Positions 26,467 through 36,200 of a stretch of 64,000 nt of DNA are shown one piece after another (position 1 is the first letter of the stretch; each line of letters opens with the position of its first letter). The translations under genes and the position numbers were made by a program. Below the pieces are notes generated by a model that was not told where the DNA came from, ran no database searches, and saw nothing but the letters and a program-made list of their open reading frames with translations. This DNA is from JANJUB01 sp031386985 (GTDB lineage: Bacteria; Armatimonadota; Fimbriimonadia; Fimbriimonadales; Fimbriimonadaceae), in the NCBI GenBank assembly GCA_031386985.1, contig JANNCV010000006.1, positions 26,584 through 90,583 on the forward strand. The letters are read 5' to 3'.

Positions 26467-26894
26467 CAGTCATCAATCCCATCAATGCGCCGCACATGCC
26501 GCCCGCCCTCGAAAGGTTCGCTCAAGAACAGGTCAACAATCCTCAGCGCCATCTCCTCGGTCATCATGCGCTCGCCTAGGGCGATCATGTTGGCGTCGTT
26601 GTGCGCACGGGTGAGTTTCACTGATTCCTCGTTCCAGCAAACCCCGCACCGAATCCCTTTCACCCGGTTCGAGACCATCGCCTCGCCATTCCCGGAGCCA
26701 CCCAAAACAATCCCTCGTTTTGCCTCACCCGATGCAACCGCAAGGGCCGCCGGGCGGACGAAGGTCGGATAATCGCAGGATTCAGTGGAGAAGGTGCCGA
26801 AATCCAAAACCTCATGACCATCGGCTTCCAGCTTCCGTTTGATCGCTTCCTTATAAAGAAAGCCAGCATGGTCCGATCCGAGCGCGATAATCAT
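26466..26894 (-). CDS. rpiB: Ribose-5-phosphate isomerase B, mycobacterial type
   Basis: 142 residues from the ATG at 26894 (MIIALGSDHAG). RpiB interconverts ribose-5-phosphate and ribulose-5-phosphate. The active-site loop reads GGSGNGEAMVSN. It lacks the catalytic Cys of E. coli-type enzymes and instead has the Glu used by the Mycobacterium tuberculosis enzyme. A TACCAT box ends 7 nt upstream. It is the first gene of a pair with the membrane protein downstream. Confidence 0.9.
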   Translation of the reverse strand: MIIALGSDHAGFLYKEAIKRKLEADGHEVLDFGTFSTESCDYPTFVRPAALAVASGEAKRGIVLGGSGNGEAMVSNRVKGIRCGVCWNEESVKLTRAHNDANMIALGERMMTEEMALRIVDLFLSEPFEGGRHVRRIDGIDD

Positions 26895-26901
26895 TGGGGG
26901 A

Positions 26902-26907
26902 ATGGTA
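26902..26907 (-). promoter_or_regulatory. -10-like box of rpiB (leaderless pattern)
   Basis: TACCAT on the minus strand, 7 nt before the ATG at 26894. Confidence 0.35.
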
Positions 26908-26983
26908 CCGCTTATCACAGGCCCGACCGAACCATCTCGAACCGCACCCTAACGCACCTAAAAACCGTACAATCATTCAAGGA

Positions 26984-27703
26984 ATGCCCAAACAGATTTA
27001 CAGCGAGTCGGAAATCAGCAAGATTCTGCAGACGGCGGCGAAGCTCCAAGAGCAAGAAGCGGCGTCAGGCTATGCCCCCGGTGTTACGCTCGAAGAGCTC
27101 CAGAGAATCGCGGCAGAGTGCGGCATCAGCGAAGAAGCACTCCGAATGGCTCTGGTTCAGCCCGAGCAAAAGTCCGAAGAGAGTTTTCTGAACTTGGTGG
27201 AGACGCAAGAGCGCGTGTTCGATGGCGAACTTGACTTTGATCGATTGGATGAAATTGTCGATGCCCTCGGTCCGAATGTTAAGTTGCAGTTCTCGCAACA
27301 GCTTGGTCGTTCGATGCGGGCTCGTGTAACGTCAGGGACGGTGTTTGGCGATATGGAACTGTCCTCTCGCAATGGCCGCACCAAGCTCAGATTTAGGCAA
27401 ACTCCCTTTGTCGCCTATTTTGCCGGCCTACACGGACCGTTAATCCTGTCGTTTGTGGTGGGCGCGAATATGATCGCTCGCGGTCTTGTCTGGCCCGGAT
27501 TGATTGCTTTAATCGGACTCCTTACCATCGGCGGATTCGTGTTCCGAATGCTTGCCGAAGGCGGCAAGAAGAAGGCGCGCAAGCTCATGGATGTCGTTGC
27601 TACGGCGATTCAGAACTGTATCAATGCCGATGTTCGGCAGAACTTGAAAGGGGCGGTGGAGCCGGTCGAGGAAGTCTCAGACATCGCCAATCAGCTTCAA
27701 TAA
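26984..27703 (+). CDS. Membrane protein with an N-terminal SHOCT-like helical region
   Basis: 239 residues from the ATG at 26984. Residues 1-50 have a helix-turn pattern (IYSESEISKILQTAAKLQEQEA ... TLEELQRIAAECGISEEAL). This looks like a small helical bundle that may bind a partner. Two hydrophobic helices follow near 145-190 (LILSFVVGANMIARG, LIALIGLLTIGGFVF). The C-terminus is charged. The pattern occurs in many environmental bacteria but the function is unknown. It is convergent with rmlA, overlapping 27 bp. A TACAAT box lies 10 nt before the start. Confidence 0.72.
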   Translation: MPKQIYSESEISKILQTAAKLQEQEAASGYAPGVTLEELQRIAAECGISEEALRMALVQPEQKSEESFLNLVETQERVFDGELDFDRLDEIVDALGPNVKLQFSQQLGRSMRARVTSGTVFGDMELSSRNGRTKLRFRQTPFVAYFAGLHGPLILSFVVGANMIARGLVWPGLIALIGLLTIGGFVFRMLAEGGKKKARKLMDVVATAIQNCINADVRQNLKGAVEPVEEVSDIANQLQ

Positions 27704-28552
27704 ATAGCGTCCATAACCATTGTTCTTGAGCTTCAGTCCCACATCGCGAAGTTTCTCCGCAGGCACCCAGCCTTGTCGAAATGCGATTTCTTCGGGGCAG
27801 GAGATCATAAAGCCTTGGCGGGATTCAACCGCGTGAACAAACTGAGCTGCCTGTAGCAACATGTCGTGGGTTCCGGTATCGAGCCAAGCGTAGCCGCGAC
27901 CCAAGGTTTCTACGTTGAGCGCGCCTTCTTCTAAGTAAAGGCGGTTTAGGTCGGTGATTTCTAGCTCTCCCCGGGCCGAGGGTTTCAGCGCCAAAGCGCG
28001 ATCAACCACAGTTTCATCATAAAAGTAGAGGCCAGTCACGGCGTAGTTTGATTTTGGCTCGGTCGGCTTTTCTTCGATGCTGACGGCGGTGCCGGTGTAA
28101 TCAAACTGAACCACGCCATATTGGGTCGGATCGTCTACGTGATACGCGAAAACGACCGCCCCCGATTCGAGCGATGCGGCTTTTACCAACTGCTCCTGCA
28201 ATCCGTGACCAAAGAAGATGTTGTCACCCAATACCAAAGCGCAAGGCTCGCCGCCAACGAAATCCGCTCCGACGTGAAACGCCTGAGCCAAACCACCGGG
28301 GTGAGGTTGAACGGCGTATTGAATCGAAATCCCAAACTGCGAGCCGTCCTCCAAGAGCGATTGAAAGGCAGCCTGATCGTGGGGAGTGGTGATAATGAGA
28401 ACATCGCGGATACCAGCCAGCATCAACACGCTGAGCGGGTAGTAAATCATCGGTTTGTTGTAAACCGGCATGAGCTGCTTGCTCACCGCTCGCGTTACCG
28501 GATAGAGCCGGGTGCCTGATCCGCCCGCTAAGATAATTCCGCGTTTCACCAC
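27677..28552 (-). CDS. rmlA: Glucose-1-phosphate thymidylyltransferase
   Basis: 291 residues. The signature KRGIILAGGSGTRLYPVT is at the N-terminus, and the family's GDNIFFGHGL and EKPTEPKSNYAVTGLYFYD blocks follow. The enzyme makes dTDP-glucose from glucose-1-phosphate and dTTP, the first step toward dTDP-rhamnose and related sugars. It starts with GTG just after rmlB (2 bp apart), so it is in one operon in the order cupin epimerase-like, rmlB, rmlA. No rmlD is present here. Confidence 0.95.
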   Translation of the reverse strand: MVKRGIILAGGSGTRLYPVTRAVSKQLMPVYNKPMIYYPLSVLMLAGIRDVLIITTPHDQAAFQSLLEDGSQFGISIQYAVQPHPGGLAQAFHVGADFVGGEPCALVLGDNIFFGHGLQEQLVKAASLESGAVVFAYHVDDPTQYGVVQFDYTGTAVSIEEKPTEPKSNYAVTGLYFYDETVVDRALALKPSARGELEITDLNRLYLEEGALNVETLGRGYAWLDTGTHDMLLQAAQFVHAVESRQGFMISCPEEIAFRQGWVPAEKLRDVGLKLKNNGYGRYLLKLIGDV

Positions 28553-28554
28553 TC

Positions 28555-29577
28555 TTACAAATCCTCCCCTAGCGTTGGACCGTAGAATTTCTTCACGAAA
28601 GCCTGAAAATCGTCAGTTGCAACGAGCGGTCGCCACCAATCTTGATTAGCGATGTACCATCGCACCGTCTCTCTTAACGACTCCTCAAAGGGATGAATGG
28701 GCTTCCATCCCAAGCCTGCGGTTTTCAAGGCCGTCATTGAATAGCGCTTATCGTGAGCGCCCTTGCGCGGGTCAGGAATCTTCTTGACCAAGCTTTCATC
28801 TCGTCCTGTTTCTTCAAGAAGAATGTTTACAACAACCCGGTTGGTTCGCTCGTTCACGTCCCCAACATTGTAAACCTGCCCGTTTTCGCCCTTAAGCAAA
28901 ACCGCCAGAATCCCGCTGGCATGATCCATGGCGTGAATCCACTCGCGCACTTGGTCGCCCTCTCCGTATAGCGGAACCTTTTTGCCATCAATCAGCCGGG
29001 TTACGAAGAAGGGAATGAGCTTTTCGGGGAATTGCCAAGGGCCATAGGTGTTTCCGCCGCGCGTGATAAGCGCGGGGGTTTTGAACGCCTTTACATGGGC
29101 GCGGATTTGTAGATCACCACCCGCTTTGCTTGCGCTGTACGGGGTGTTAGGTTCAATCGGGCTTTCTTCGGTGAAGTGCCCCGCGTCAATAGAGCCATAC
29201 ACTTCATCGGTGCTGACATGCACCATACGCTCCAGCCCGAACTTGCGGGTTGCTTCGAGCAACGTGTAAACGCCGAGAACGTCGGTTTCGATAAAGCTCC
29301 CAGCGTGGAGCAAGCTGCGATCATTGTGGCTTTCGGCGGCGCAATTCACGATATGAGTGATCTCTTCTGCCTTGACCGTTCCTTCTACGACCGTCGCATC
29401 CTGAACCTTGCCCGCCACAAACGTGATTCGGTCGCGAACGTCAGCCAGCGTGCTGAGGTTGCCCGCATAGGTTAGGGCGTCGAGTACCACAATTTTGGCT
29501 TCAGGAATCTGCTTGAGGGCGAGACGAACAAAATTTGAGCCGATGAACCCGGCGCCCCCGGTCACTAACAATCGCAT
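28555..29577 (-). CDS. rmlB: dTDP-glucose 4,6-dehydratase
   Basis: 340 residues. An extended SDR: the NAD-binding GGAGFIGSNFVR at the start, the HVSTDEVYGSI block near residue 120, and the catalytic Tyr-x3-Lys in TPYSASKAGG. It makes dTDP-4-keto-6-deoxyglucose, the shared precursor of rhamnose and other deoxysugars. Neighbours are rmlA and the cupin gene, all on one strand. Confidence 0.95.
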   Translation of the reverse strand: MRLLVTGGAGFIGSNFVRLALKQIPEAKIVVLDALTYAGNLSTLADVRDRITFVAGKVQDATVVEGTVKAEEITHIVNCAAESHNDRSLLHAGSFIETDVLGVYTLLEATRKFGLERMVHVSTDEVYGSIDAGHFTEESPIEPNTPYSASKAGGDLQIRAHVKAFKTPALITRGGNTYGPWQFPEKLIPFFVTRLIDGKKVPLYGEGDQVREWIHAMDHASGILAVLLKGENGQVYNVGDVNERTNRVVVNILLEETGRDESLVKKIPDPRKGAHDKRYSMTALKTAGLGWKPIHPFEESLRETVRWYIANQDWWRPLVATDDFQAFVKKFYGPTLGEDL

Positions 29578-29612
29578 CGCTATTAGTTTGTCACTTTATG
29601 TGCCAAATCAGC

Positions 29613-30071
29613 TTAGTGGAGCTTGAAAGGGGAATCGGGGTCGGCCTCGTGGCGAATCTCATCCACCGGCTCTTTCTTGCCTTGACCCGCATAAAGTTGG
29701 TTGGGGAGATTCACAACAAACGCATCCCGATCTCCGACATTTCGGTACGCATGAACCACGCCCGGCGGAACAAAGACGACGACGGAGTTCTCCGAGCCCA
29801 CCCGGTGAACTTCGGCCTGAGCCGGTTTTCCGGGGCGATTCTCCCACAGAAACAGCTCGTAAGACCCATCCAGGAACGCGAACAGATCGGTTTGATCCAC
29901 ATGCTCGTGCGGCCCACGGGCCACGCCGGGACGGGTTACGCTGAGGTAGCTCATGGCGGGTTTGAAACCCTCAGGCAGCTCGTCATCGCGATAAATCTCC
30001 GAAAGCCACCCCCGCGAATCGTTATAGCGATTGAGTTGGCGAATAATGACACCTTCGATGTTTGAGGACAT
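29613..30071 (-). CDS. RmlC-like cupin (dTDP-sugar epimerase/isomerase family)
   Basis: 152 residues from the ATG at 30071. A single cupin with GVARGPHEHVDQTDLFAFLDGSYE, which replaces the RGLHYQ block of true RmlC but keeps the His, and PGVVHAYRNVGDRDAFVVNLPNQLY near the end. It is shorter than RmlC (about 180). It may be an RmlC relative (3,5-epimerase) or a ketoisomerase/related cupin. Its place before rmlB and rmlA supports a dTDP-deoxysugar role, but the final sugar cannot be told without rmlD. Confidence 0.8.
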   Translation of the reverse strand: MSSNIEGVIIRQLNRYNDSRGWLSEIYRDDELPEGFKPAMSYLSVTRPGVARGPHEHVDQTDLFAFLDGSYELFLWENRPGKPAQAEVHRVGSENSVVVFVPPGVVHAYRNVGDRDAFVVNLPNQLYAGQGKKEPVDEIRHEADPDSPFKLH

Positions 30072-30114
30072 GGCTATTGATTTTGGCATGGCGATGCCAT
30101 ACTCATTTCGCTCT

Positions 30115-30906
30115 ATGTCGGTCGCGGTTATTATTGTCAACTTTCGAACGCCTGATTTGACGGTGGCGGCGGTTCGGTCGGTTTTGAGCGAGCCCGAGGC
30201 GACGGAGATTATTGTGGTGGAGAATGGGAGCGGTGATGACTCTCTTGCTCAACTTGCGAGCGCTTTTGAAGGGGAAGTGCGGGTTAAACTCGTAGAGAGC
30301 AAAGAGAATCTCGGGTTTGGGCGCGGAAATAACTTAGGCGCAAAGCATGCGACCGCCGAGTTTCTGTTTCTTCTCAATAGCGATGCCACCCTTCATCCTT
30401 CGTCACTCTCGGCATTGCTTTCCAAATGGGATGAGCTAAAAACACCCGGGATTCTGGCCCCCGCGATCCGAATGCCGGATGGGAAAACTCTTCAGTTAGA
30501 CACGTTTGGACGCCTGCCCACGGCCAGCCGTTTGCTAACCCGCGCAACCAAGCGCTACGATCTCGAATGGCTCGAACCCGACTGGGTTTCCGGCTGCGCA
30601 ATGCTACTTAAGCGGGCGGACTTCGAGGCCGTCGGCGGGTTCGACGAAGATATCTTCATGTACTATGAAGATGTGCTACTTTGCCAAGCGATTCGGGGGT
30701 TAGGCAAGACCATTCATCGGTGTTTGTCCGCTGGCGTAACTCACTTGGGCGGCGCCAGCGCATCGGGCTCGCTGGCCCAGAAGAAGCAGTATTACGCAGC
30801 CCAAGATTTGCTCTTAAAAAAGCTCGGGGAGCCGTCGTTCCCGCGTGCCTTGGTTAAGATGGCGAGGTGGCCAAACCTGTGGATTGGAAGGCTAATCGGG
30901 AAGTAA
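30115..30906 (+). CDS. Glycosyltransferase family 2 protein
   Basis: 263 residues from the ATG at 30115. A GT-A fold: SVAVIIVNFRTPDL at the start, LVESKENLGFGRGNN, and FLLNSDATLHPSSL, where the DxD is relaxed to NSDA. GGFDEDIFMYYEDV near residue 185 is the usual catalytic region. It resembles rhamnosyltransferases that move deoxysugars onto a lipid or glycan. It is divergent from the dTDP-sugar operon (43 bp between starts), supporting use of that sugar. The polymer is unknown. Confidence 0.9.
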   Translation: MSVAVIIVNFRTPDLTVAAVRSVLSEPEATEIIVVENGSGDDSLAQLASAFEGEVRVKLVESKENLGFGRGNNLGAKHATAEFLFLLNSDATLHPSSLSALLSKWDELKTPGILAPAIRMPDGKTLQLDTFGRLPTASRLLTRATKRYDLEWLEPDWVSGCAMLLKRADFEAVGGFDEDIFMYYEDVLLCQAIRGLGKTIHRCLSAGVTHLGGASASGSLAQKKQYYAAQDLLLKKLGEPSFPRALVKMARWPNLWIGRLIGK

Positions 30907-30909
30907 CAT

Positions 30910-31716
30910 CTAGCCGCCTAGACGTTTTTCTAGCTCATCCAGTTGCCGATCTACTTCGCTGGCGGGGGGTTCGGGCGCGGCAGGGGCGGTTACGCCATCG
31001 CCCGCGGAAACTGAGACCGTTTGGGTGGTTTCGGTTGCTATGGGAGCGGCGGCGTTCATGCCGAGGCGCTCTTCTAGCTTTTGCAGTTCAGCTTCGGCGG
31101 CATAATCCATCGCCTGATCTTCCATTTGCATAACCTGGCCTTGTAGGGAAGTGCCGAGCATTTCGGTCCTAGCGGCGGCCTCGCTCTGGGCTTCCTTGAT
31201 ACGCTCTTCGGCTGCGCCAAACCCTTCGATCTGGTTCTCAAAGGTAAGCCCTTCGAGGGCTTTGGAGATCGAGTTTTGAATCTGGGCCTGCTTCCATTGG
31301 GCCTTGAGGGCGAGGGCTTCGGCGGTCTTTTTGCGAACCTCTTCTTCTTGTCGCTTGAGCGCAACTTTCACCGATTCTACCGCCGCCGTTGCGGCCGCCA
31401 AAGAGGGCTTAAGCTGCTCCATGATCGCGTCGTTGCTCGCCTTTTCGCGAATGAACTGGCGCGCAAGATCGCGGTTGCCTTGCTGAAGAGCTAAGGTGGC
31501 CTGTTGTTCAAGCTTGGCTGACTTTTGCATCGAGCTATCGTACAAGTTTTGCAAGCGATTCTTTTGCGTTATCGCCTGAACCGCCTTTTCGCGGTTACTG
31601 ATAATGGCTTCCTGCATATCGCGTCGAGCCTGATCCAGCATAATTTCTGGATCCTCAAGGTTGTCCATGCCGCGATGAAACACAGCTTTAATCCATCTGA
31701 AAAGTCGCTTTAGCAC
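30910..31716 (-). CDS. pspA: PspA/IM30-family membrane-protecting protein
   Basis: 268 residues from a GTG at 31716, with a GGGAC just upstream; longer frames are unlikely. The pattern is long coiled coil throughout: ERA-type membrane helix (LKRLFRWIKAVFHRGMDNLEDPEIMLDQARRDM), then alternating Lys/Glu/Gln helices, ending in a 26-residue tail that repeats the C-terminal ESCRT-III-like motif (SEVDRQLDELEKRLGG). PspA/Vipp1 proteins stabilise membranes. The extra C-terminal domain beyond the usual PspA length resembles IM30. Confidence 0.88.
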   Translation of the reverse strand: MLKRLFRWIKAVFHRGMDNLEDPEIMLDQARRDMQEAIISNREKAVQAITQKNRLQNLYDSSMQKSAKLEQQATLALQQGNRDLARQFIREKASNDAIMEQLKPSLAAATAAVESVKVALKRQEEEVRKKTAEALALKAQWKQAQIQNSISKALEGLTFENQIEGFGAAEERIKEAQSEAAARTEMLGTSLQGQVMQMEDQAMDYAAEAELQKLEERLGMNAAAPIATETTQTVSVSAGDGVTAPAAPEPPASEVDRQLDELEKRLGG

Positions 31717-31798
31717 GTTGATAGTCCCGCCTTGAAGTAAGGCAACAAGATTATACACGGCAGGTTCGCCGTAAAGGTTGCAAAGACCTATACGAGGA

Positions 31799-33253
31799 TT
31801 ACTCATTCGCCCATTTGTTGATGAGCCACCAGTTGCCTTGGTCATGAGGCATGAACTTGGGGTGGGTGAGGATTTCGAAGGCGGGGAGGTAACCGAGTTG
31901 ACCGTCGCCGTACTCTTTGATTCTGAGGATCACGGTTTCGACGTGCTTCCGCGCCGCTCGGCACCGCTCAATGTCGGCCATAGAACCTCCGGCATTGAGC
32001 AGAGTTGCTCTCGCTACCTTTTCCAGATCATCAAAGATCTGGCGGCATGGCGATAGGGAAGATGCGGCGAGGCCGGGAAGGTGGTTTGCATAAGCTTGCC
32101 GCGCTTGCTCGGCAAGCCTTACGAATTCGATGGTTTTGTAAACAAAAACGGATACGCCCCGGCAACTTACATCCGGCGCAATCGCGATGGCATGATCGGC
32201 GATCCTAAGCGCATGATCGCCGATTGGGCCGCAAAGCTCTTCGGCGTGGTGCATCCAAGCGAGAAACGGATTCGAATAGAGGAGCAACCGGCACTTCAAG
32301 CCGCTTCTGATTCGGCTCATGGCGAACGGGCCCCCAAGCTTTTCGAGCTCTACCCCCATAAGTTGATCCCATTCCCCAGTGGGTTTTTCTTCCTTTCCGT
32401 TCAGCGTTCGCCCGGCGTTCTTGATGGGCGGAAAGAGCGTGAGGTAGTTGCCCATGAGCGCGCATTCCCATGTTGTCAAGCAAACTCCGGCTTTCCCGGG
32501 CTGGCTGATGGCTTCCTGGAGGTTTTCGCGGCTTCGCTCAATATGCATCCACGCAGCGTTGTAGGTGTGCAGAGTTGGGCAGCAAACGACCTCAAATCCC
32601 GCTTCAATCAACTTTGGTGTAGATTCATTAAAGCCATCGAAGTACTGCCAATCGAAGAGTAGCGTTTGCTTCGGGATAAGATCAAGTAGTTCCGGGTGTT
32701 CCAAAACCATATCCGCCCAAATGGCGGGGCGTCTACCGGCTTCGATCACAGCCTGAATCAGGGGCAGGAAGTGATTAGCAAACAACTCCGCTTTCCCTTT
32801 TAGGGCGCAAACCGAACATTGACCAAGCTGCGCGGTTTCATCGCCGCCGACGTGGATGATTTCAGAATCGAACGTATTCAGGGTGTCTTGCAGGAGCCCC
32901 GCCGCGAACTCGGCGAAACCAGGATTTGAGGGGCACGCTTGCAATCCCTTGAAGCGCTCCTCGGCAAATCCCTTGCCTTCCTCGGCGTAAATGAATCCCT
33001 CGCAGTGACCAAGCAAGTTAACAAACGGAATAATTTGGAGGTTGGGAAACTGGTTTTGTAACCTGGTGACCACCTCGGGCTGAAGGGCCTCGCGCCCATG
33101 TGCCCAAGGCGCGGAAGGATAGGCGAAGCGATGTTCCAAATAGAGCCCGATTCCGTCGTAGCCAGAATCCACCGTAATCTGGCAGAGTCGATGCAAGAAC
33201 TCCTCCGTTGGGCACTGCTCGCGGGCGAGATCATATGACCAAAGCTTCAGCAC
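31799..33253 (-). CDS. GH20-like glycoside hydrolase (beta-N-acetylhexosaminidase family)
   Basis: 484 residues from the GTG at 33253; longer frames read into smc. The TIM-barrel carries HVGGDETAQLG (near residue 155), the adjacent Asp-Glu of GH20 enzymes, in which the Glu is the acid. WADMVLEHPELLDLIPK and WECALMGNYLTLFP are later barrel strands. There is no signal peptide, so it is likely cytosolic and acts on small or recycled glycans. It overlaps the smc end by 23 bp on the same strand. Confidence 0.82.
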   Translation of the reverse strand: MLKLWSYDLAREQCPTEEFLHRLCQITVDSGYDGIGLYLEHRFAYPSAPWAHGREALQPEVVTRLQNQFPNLQIIPFVNLLGHCEGFIYAEEGKGFAEERFKGLQACPSNPGFAEFAAGLLQDTLNTFDSEIIHVGGDETAQLGQCSVCALKGKAELFANHFLPLIQAVIEAGRRPAIWADMVLEHPELLDLIPKQTLLFDWQYFDGFNESTPKLIEAGFEVVCCPTLHTYNAAWMHIERSRENLQEAISQPGKAGVCLTTWECALMGNYLTLFPPIKNAGRTLNGKEEKPTGEWDQLMGVELEKLGGPFAMSRIRSGLKCRLLLYSNPFLAWMHHAEELCGPIGDHALRIADHAIAIAPDVSCRGVSVFVYKTIEFVRLAEQARQAYANHLPGLAASSLSPCRQIFDDLEKVARATLLNAGGSMADIERCRAARKHVETVILRIKEYGDGQLGYLPAFEILTHPKFMPHDQGNWWLINKWANE

Positions 33254-36200
33254 TAGTTTCCTCCTTCCGGACCACCGCAATTCGCGAAGGCACGAGAGAA
33301 GAAACGCCGGGCTCCGACATGGTAACGCCCAACCAAACTGGCGCGGACTCAATCGTCGCCGGATTATGAGTGATAACGATGAACTGGCTGAGCCGCGAGA
33401 AATCGTGGAGCATCTCCACAAATCGCTCAACATTGCGCCCATCAAGCGGCGCATCCACCTCATCAAGAACGACGAGCGGCGAGGGTTTGACCTTTAACAG
33501 CGCAAAGAGGAAAGCGGTGGCGCATAGGCTTCTTTCGCCGCCCGATAAAAGTTCTAAACGTTGCTTCTTCTTGCCCGGAAGTTGAACGTCAATGTCAATT
33601 CCTGAGTCCAACAGGTTCTCAGAGTTCGTCAACCGCAAAGCGCCCTCGCCGCCTGCAAAGAGTTGTTGAAAGAGTCCGGCGAACGCTTCTTGGACGGCCT
33701 GGAAGGTCGTGATGAACTTCTCTCGGGTTAGTTTGTCCAGTTCTCTGATGCTGGCGTTCACTTGTTCTATGCTAGCCAGAATATCTTCGCGCTGAGTGGT
33801 GAGCTCATCGTATCGGGTTGTGAGTCTTTCGTAAGCCTCAATCGCGCCAAGATTGACTTCGCCCATGCCTCTGAGTTCACGTCGTAATCGCCCGACCAAA
33901 GTTGCGGCATCCGAGGGAACTTCAATCCCAGGGGCGAGGGCAATCGCGTCTTCCTCGGAGATGTTGTACTCCTCAAGGAGGCGTTGGACGGAGTTTGCCT
34001 TTCGTGCATCGGCTCGCGCGCGTCCGAGCTCGGCCTGGTGAGATTCTTCCAGGCTCTTGTTTGCGCTTTGCCTCGCGAGTCTGGCCTTCTCCAACATTTC
34101 GGCGTTACCTTCTTGGAGCTTTATCCTCTGATCGGTTGCCCTTTCGACGCCGACGGTCGCCTCGTCCCGTTCGATTTCGGCTTCGGTGAGTTGCTTTTCT
34201 GCTTCCTTGGCTTCCTTTGCAACTTTGTCTCGTTCGGGTTGGAGATTGGCGATGCGTTTGGCTCGCATTTCCTCGTGTTCAATTGCGGCGACCAGTCGCC
34301 TTTGGGCGAGGATCCCTCTAAGTTGAGCTTGCGAGAGCCTCGTTTCTGATTCCCTAAGTCGCTCTTTTGCCGAGTCCGAATCGGCGGCCCGAGCCGCCAG
34401 AGTTTTCATCAATTCGTCCCGCTTGGCTTCGATGTCTGGTATGTTTACTTCGGCGATCTGACCAAGTAAGTCGGGTTGCAGCGCTTGTAGCTCTTGTTCT
34501 AACTTGACTTTCGCGCGTTCCGTGCTTTGGAGTTCATCGGCGACTTGGTTGCGCCACTTTCGGGCTTCGCTAAGCTCAGATTCTAGCTCGCGGTGAGCAT
34601 TGGCCCAGTTGCCTAGATCGAGTTCCAGCCTTTCGCGGTTAGCTTTGCGTTTCTCGTCGGCAGATTCGAAAGTAGAGAGCTTTTTCTGGATGGCATGACC
34701 TTCGGTTTCGAGAGCCTTGAGATCAGCTCTGCGCTGGACAACGCCATACATCTGCTTCGAGCCCTGCCCACCCGTAACCGCGCCGCCACTGGTTATGAGT
34801 TCGCCCTCAATCGTTACCAGCCGATGCCAGCCTTGGGTTTTAGCCAACTTAAGAGCAGTTTCAAGAGATTCTATGATGAGGACGCGGCCCAGCAGCGAAT
34901 CAATAACGGGGCGATAGCGATTCTCGCATTGGATAAGCTCGCTCGCTCGACCGATCACTCCACGTTCGCCTTCAACCCGTCGGAATTCGTGGTTTGGCTC
35001 TTGCGGTCGCATGAGGGGAATGGGCTGAAATGTTGCCCGCCCCAAGCGATTCTCGCGAAGCAAGCTAATGGCGGCTTTGGCATCGCTTTCGTCGGGAACG
35101 ATCAGATCGTTTATGGCTCCTCCGAGCGCGGTCTCTATCGCCAGCGCGATGTCTGATTCGACCGTGATCACTTCGCCTACGGGCCAGTAACTGTTGGCAA
35201 GCAAGCCAGCCTTCGCCATCTCAAGCACGGCTTTTGCGCCCTGGTTAAGGCCTTCATGCTCGGCGATGGTTGCTTCTAGACCTTGACGGCGGCCTTCGAG
35301 GGAACCTAGTTTAACGAGAAGCTCACGCCGCTCGGTTTCTTCGTCTTTCTCGGCCTTTCGTATTGATTCGATTGCAGCCAGAAATTGTTGTCGCTTAGCT
35401 TCGGATTCTTGGACCGCTGCATCCTTTTCGTCAAGATCAGCGTCAACTTCTGCCATCCCCTTCTTCAGGTCAGGCAGACCCTCTATGATCCCTTTGAGCT
35501 CGCGACGAATCGTCTTCTGGCGCTCGGCCCGATGAGCAGATTCGGCTTCTAGTTTGAGTCGTTGTGTGTGTTGGTCCCTGGCTTTGGTGAGCTGGGAGTC
35601 GAGGTCGGCCAGTTCTTTGCGAAGGTCGGCCGCTTGATCTCCCGCGCCCGACAACAAGATTCGAAGTTCATCAAGCGCTTTCTCTTCTTCATTGAACTCT
35701 GTCGTCGTGGACTCGACTTCCTTTTTTGCCTCATTGAGTCGCTCGTGGCCCTGACCGCTTTCGTCTCCCAAATTCTTTTCTAAATCATCAAGGTTTGCGA
35801 GTTTCTGGTTGCATAGTTTTTTCGCCCCATCTGCTCGCTCGACCTTCATCAGGGCCTCGTTGAGCTTGGCTCGCAGTTCGTCAAGCGCGACATCTAGCCT
35901 TCGGAGCTCCAATGCCGTGTTTGCCGCTTGCTTGTCGAGGCTTTCGGCGAGGTTGTTCTCTTTTTCAGCTAGGCGCTGGGAGTCGTTTACCTTTGCCTCA
36001 AGTTCAGCAACTTCTCGGCTTGCCTTCGCGATTTCAACGACGAGCAAATTGGACTCAACCTCTCGAAGTGATTGCATGATGGAGCGATAGCGGCGGGCGA
36101 CCTCGGCTTCGTCTTTTAGTGGCTCGCGTTGAGTTTCAATCTCAGCGACAATGTCTGCGACGCGTTCAAGGTGATTCTGAGCTTGACTCAACCGTCGGGC

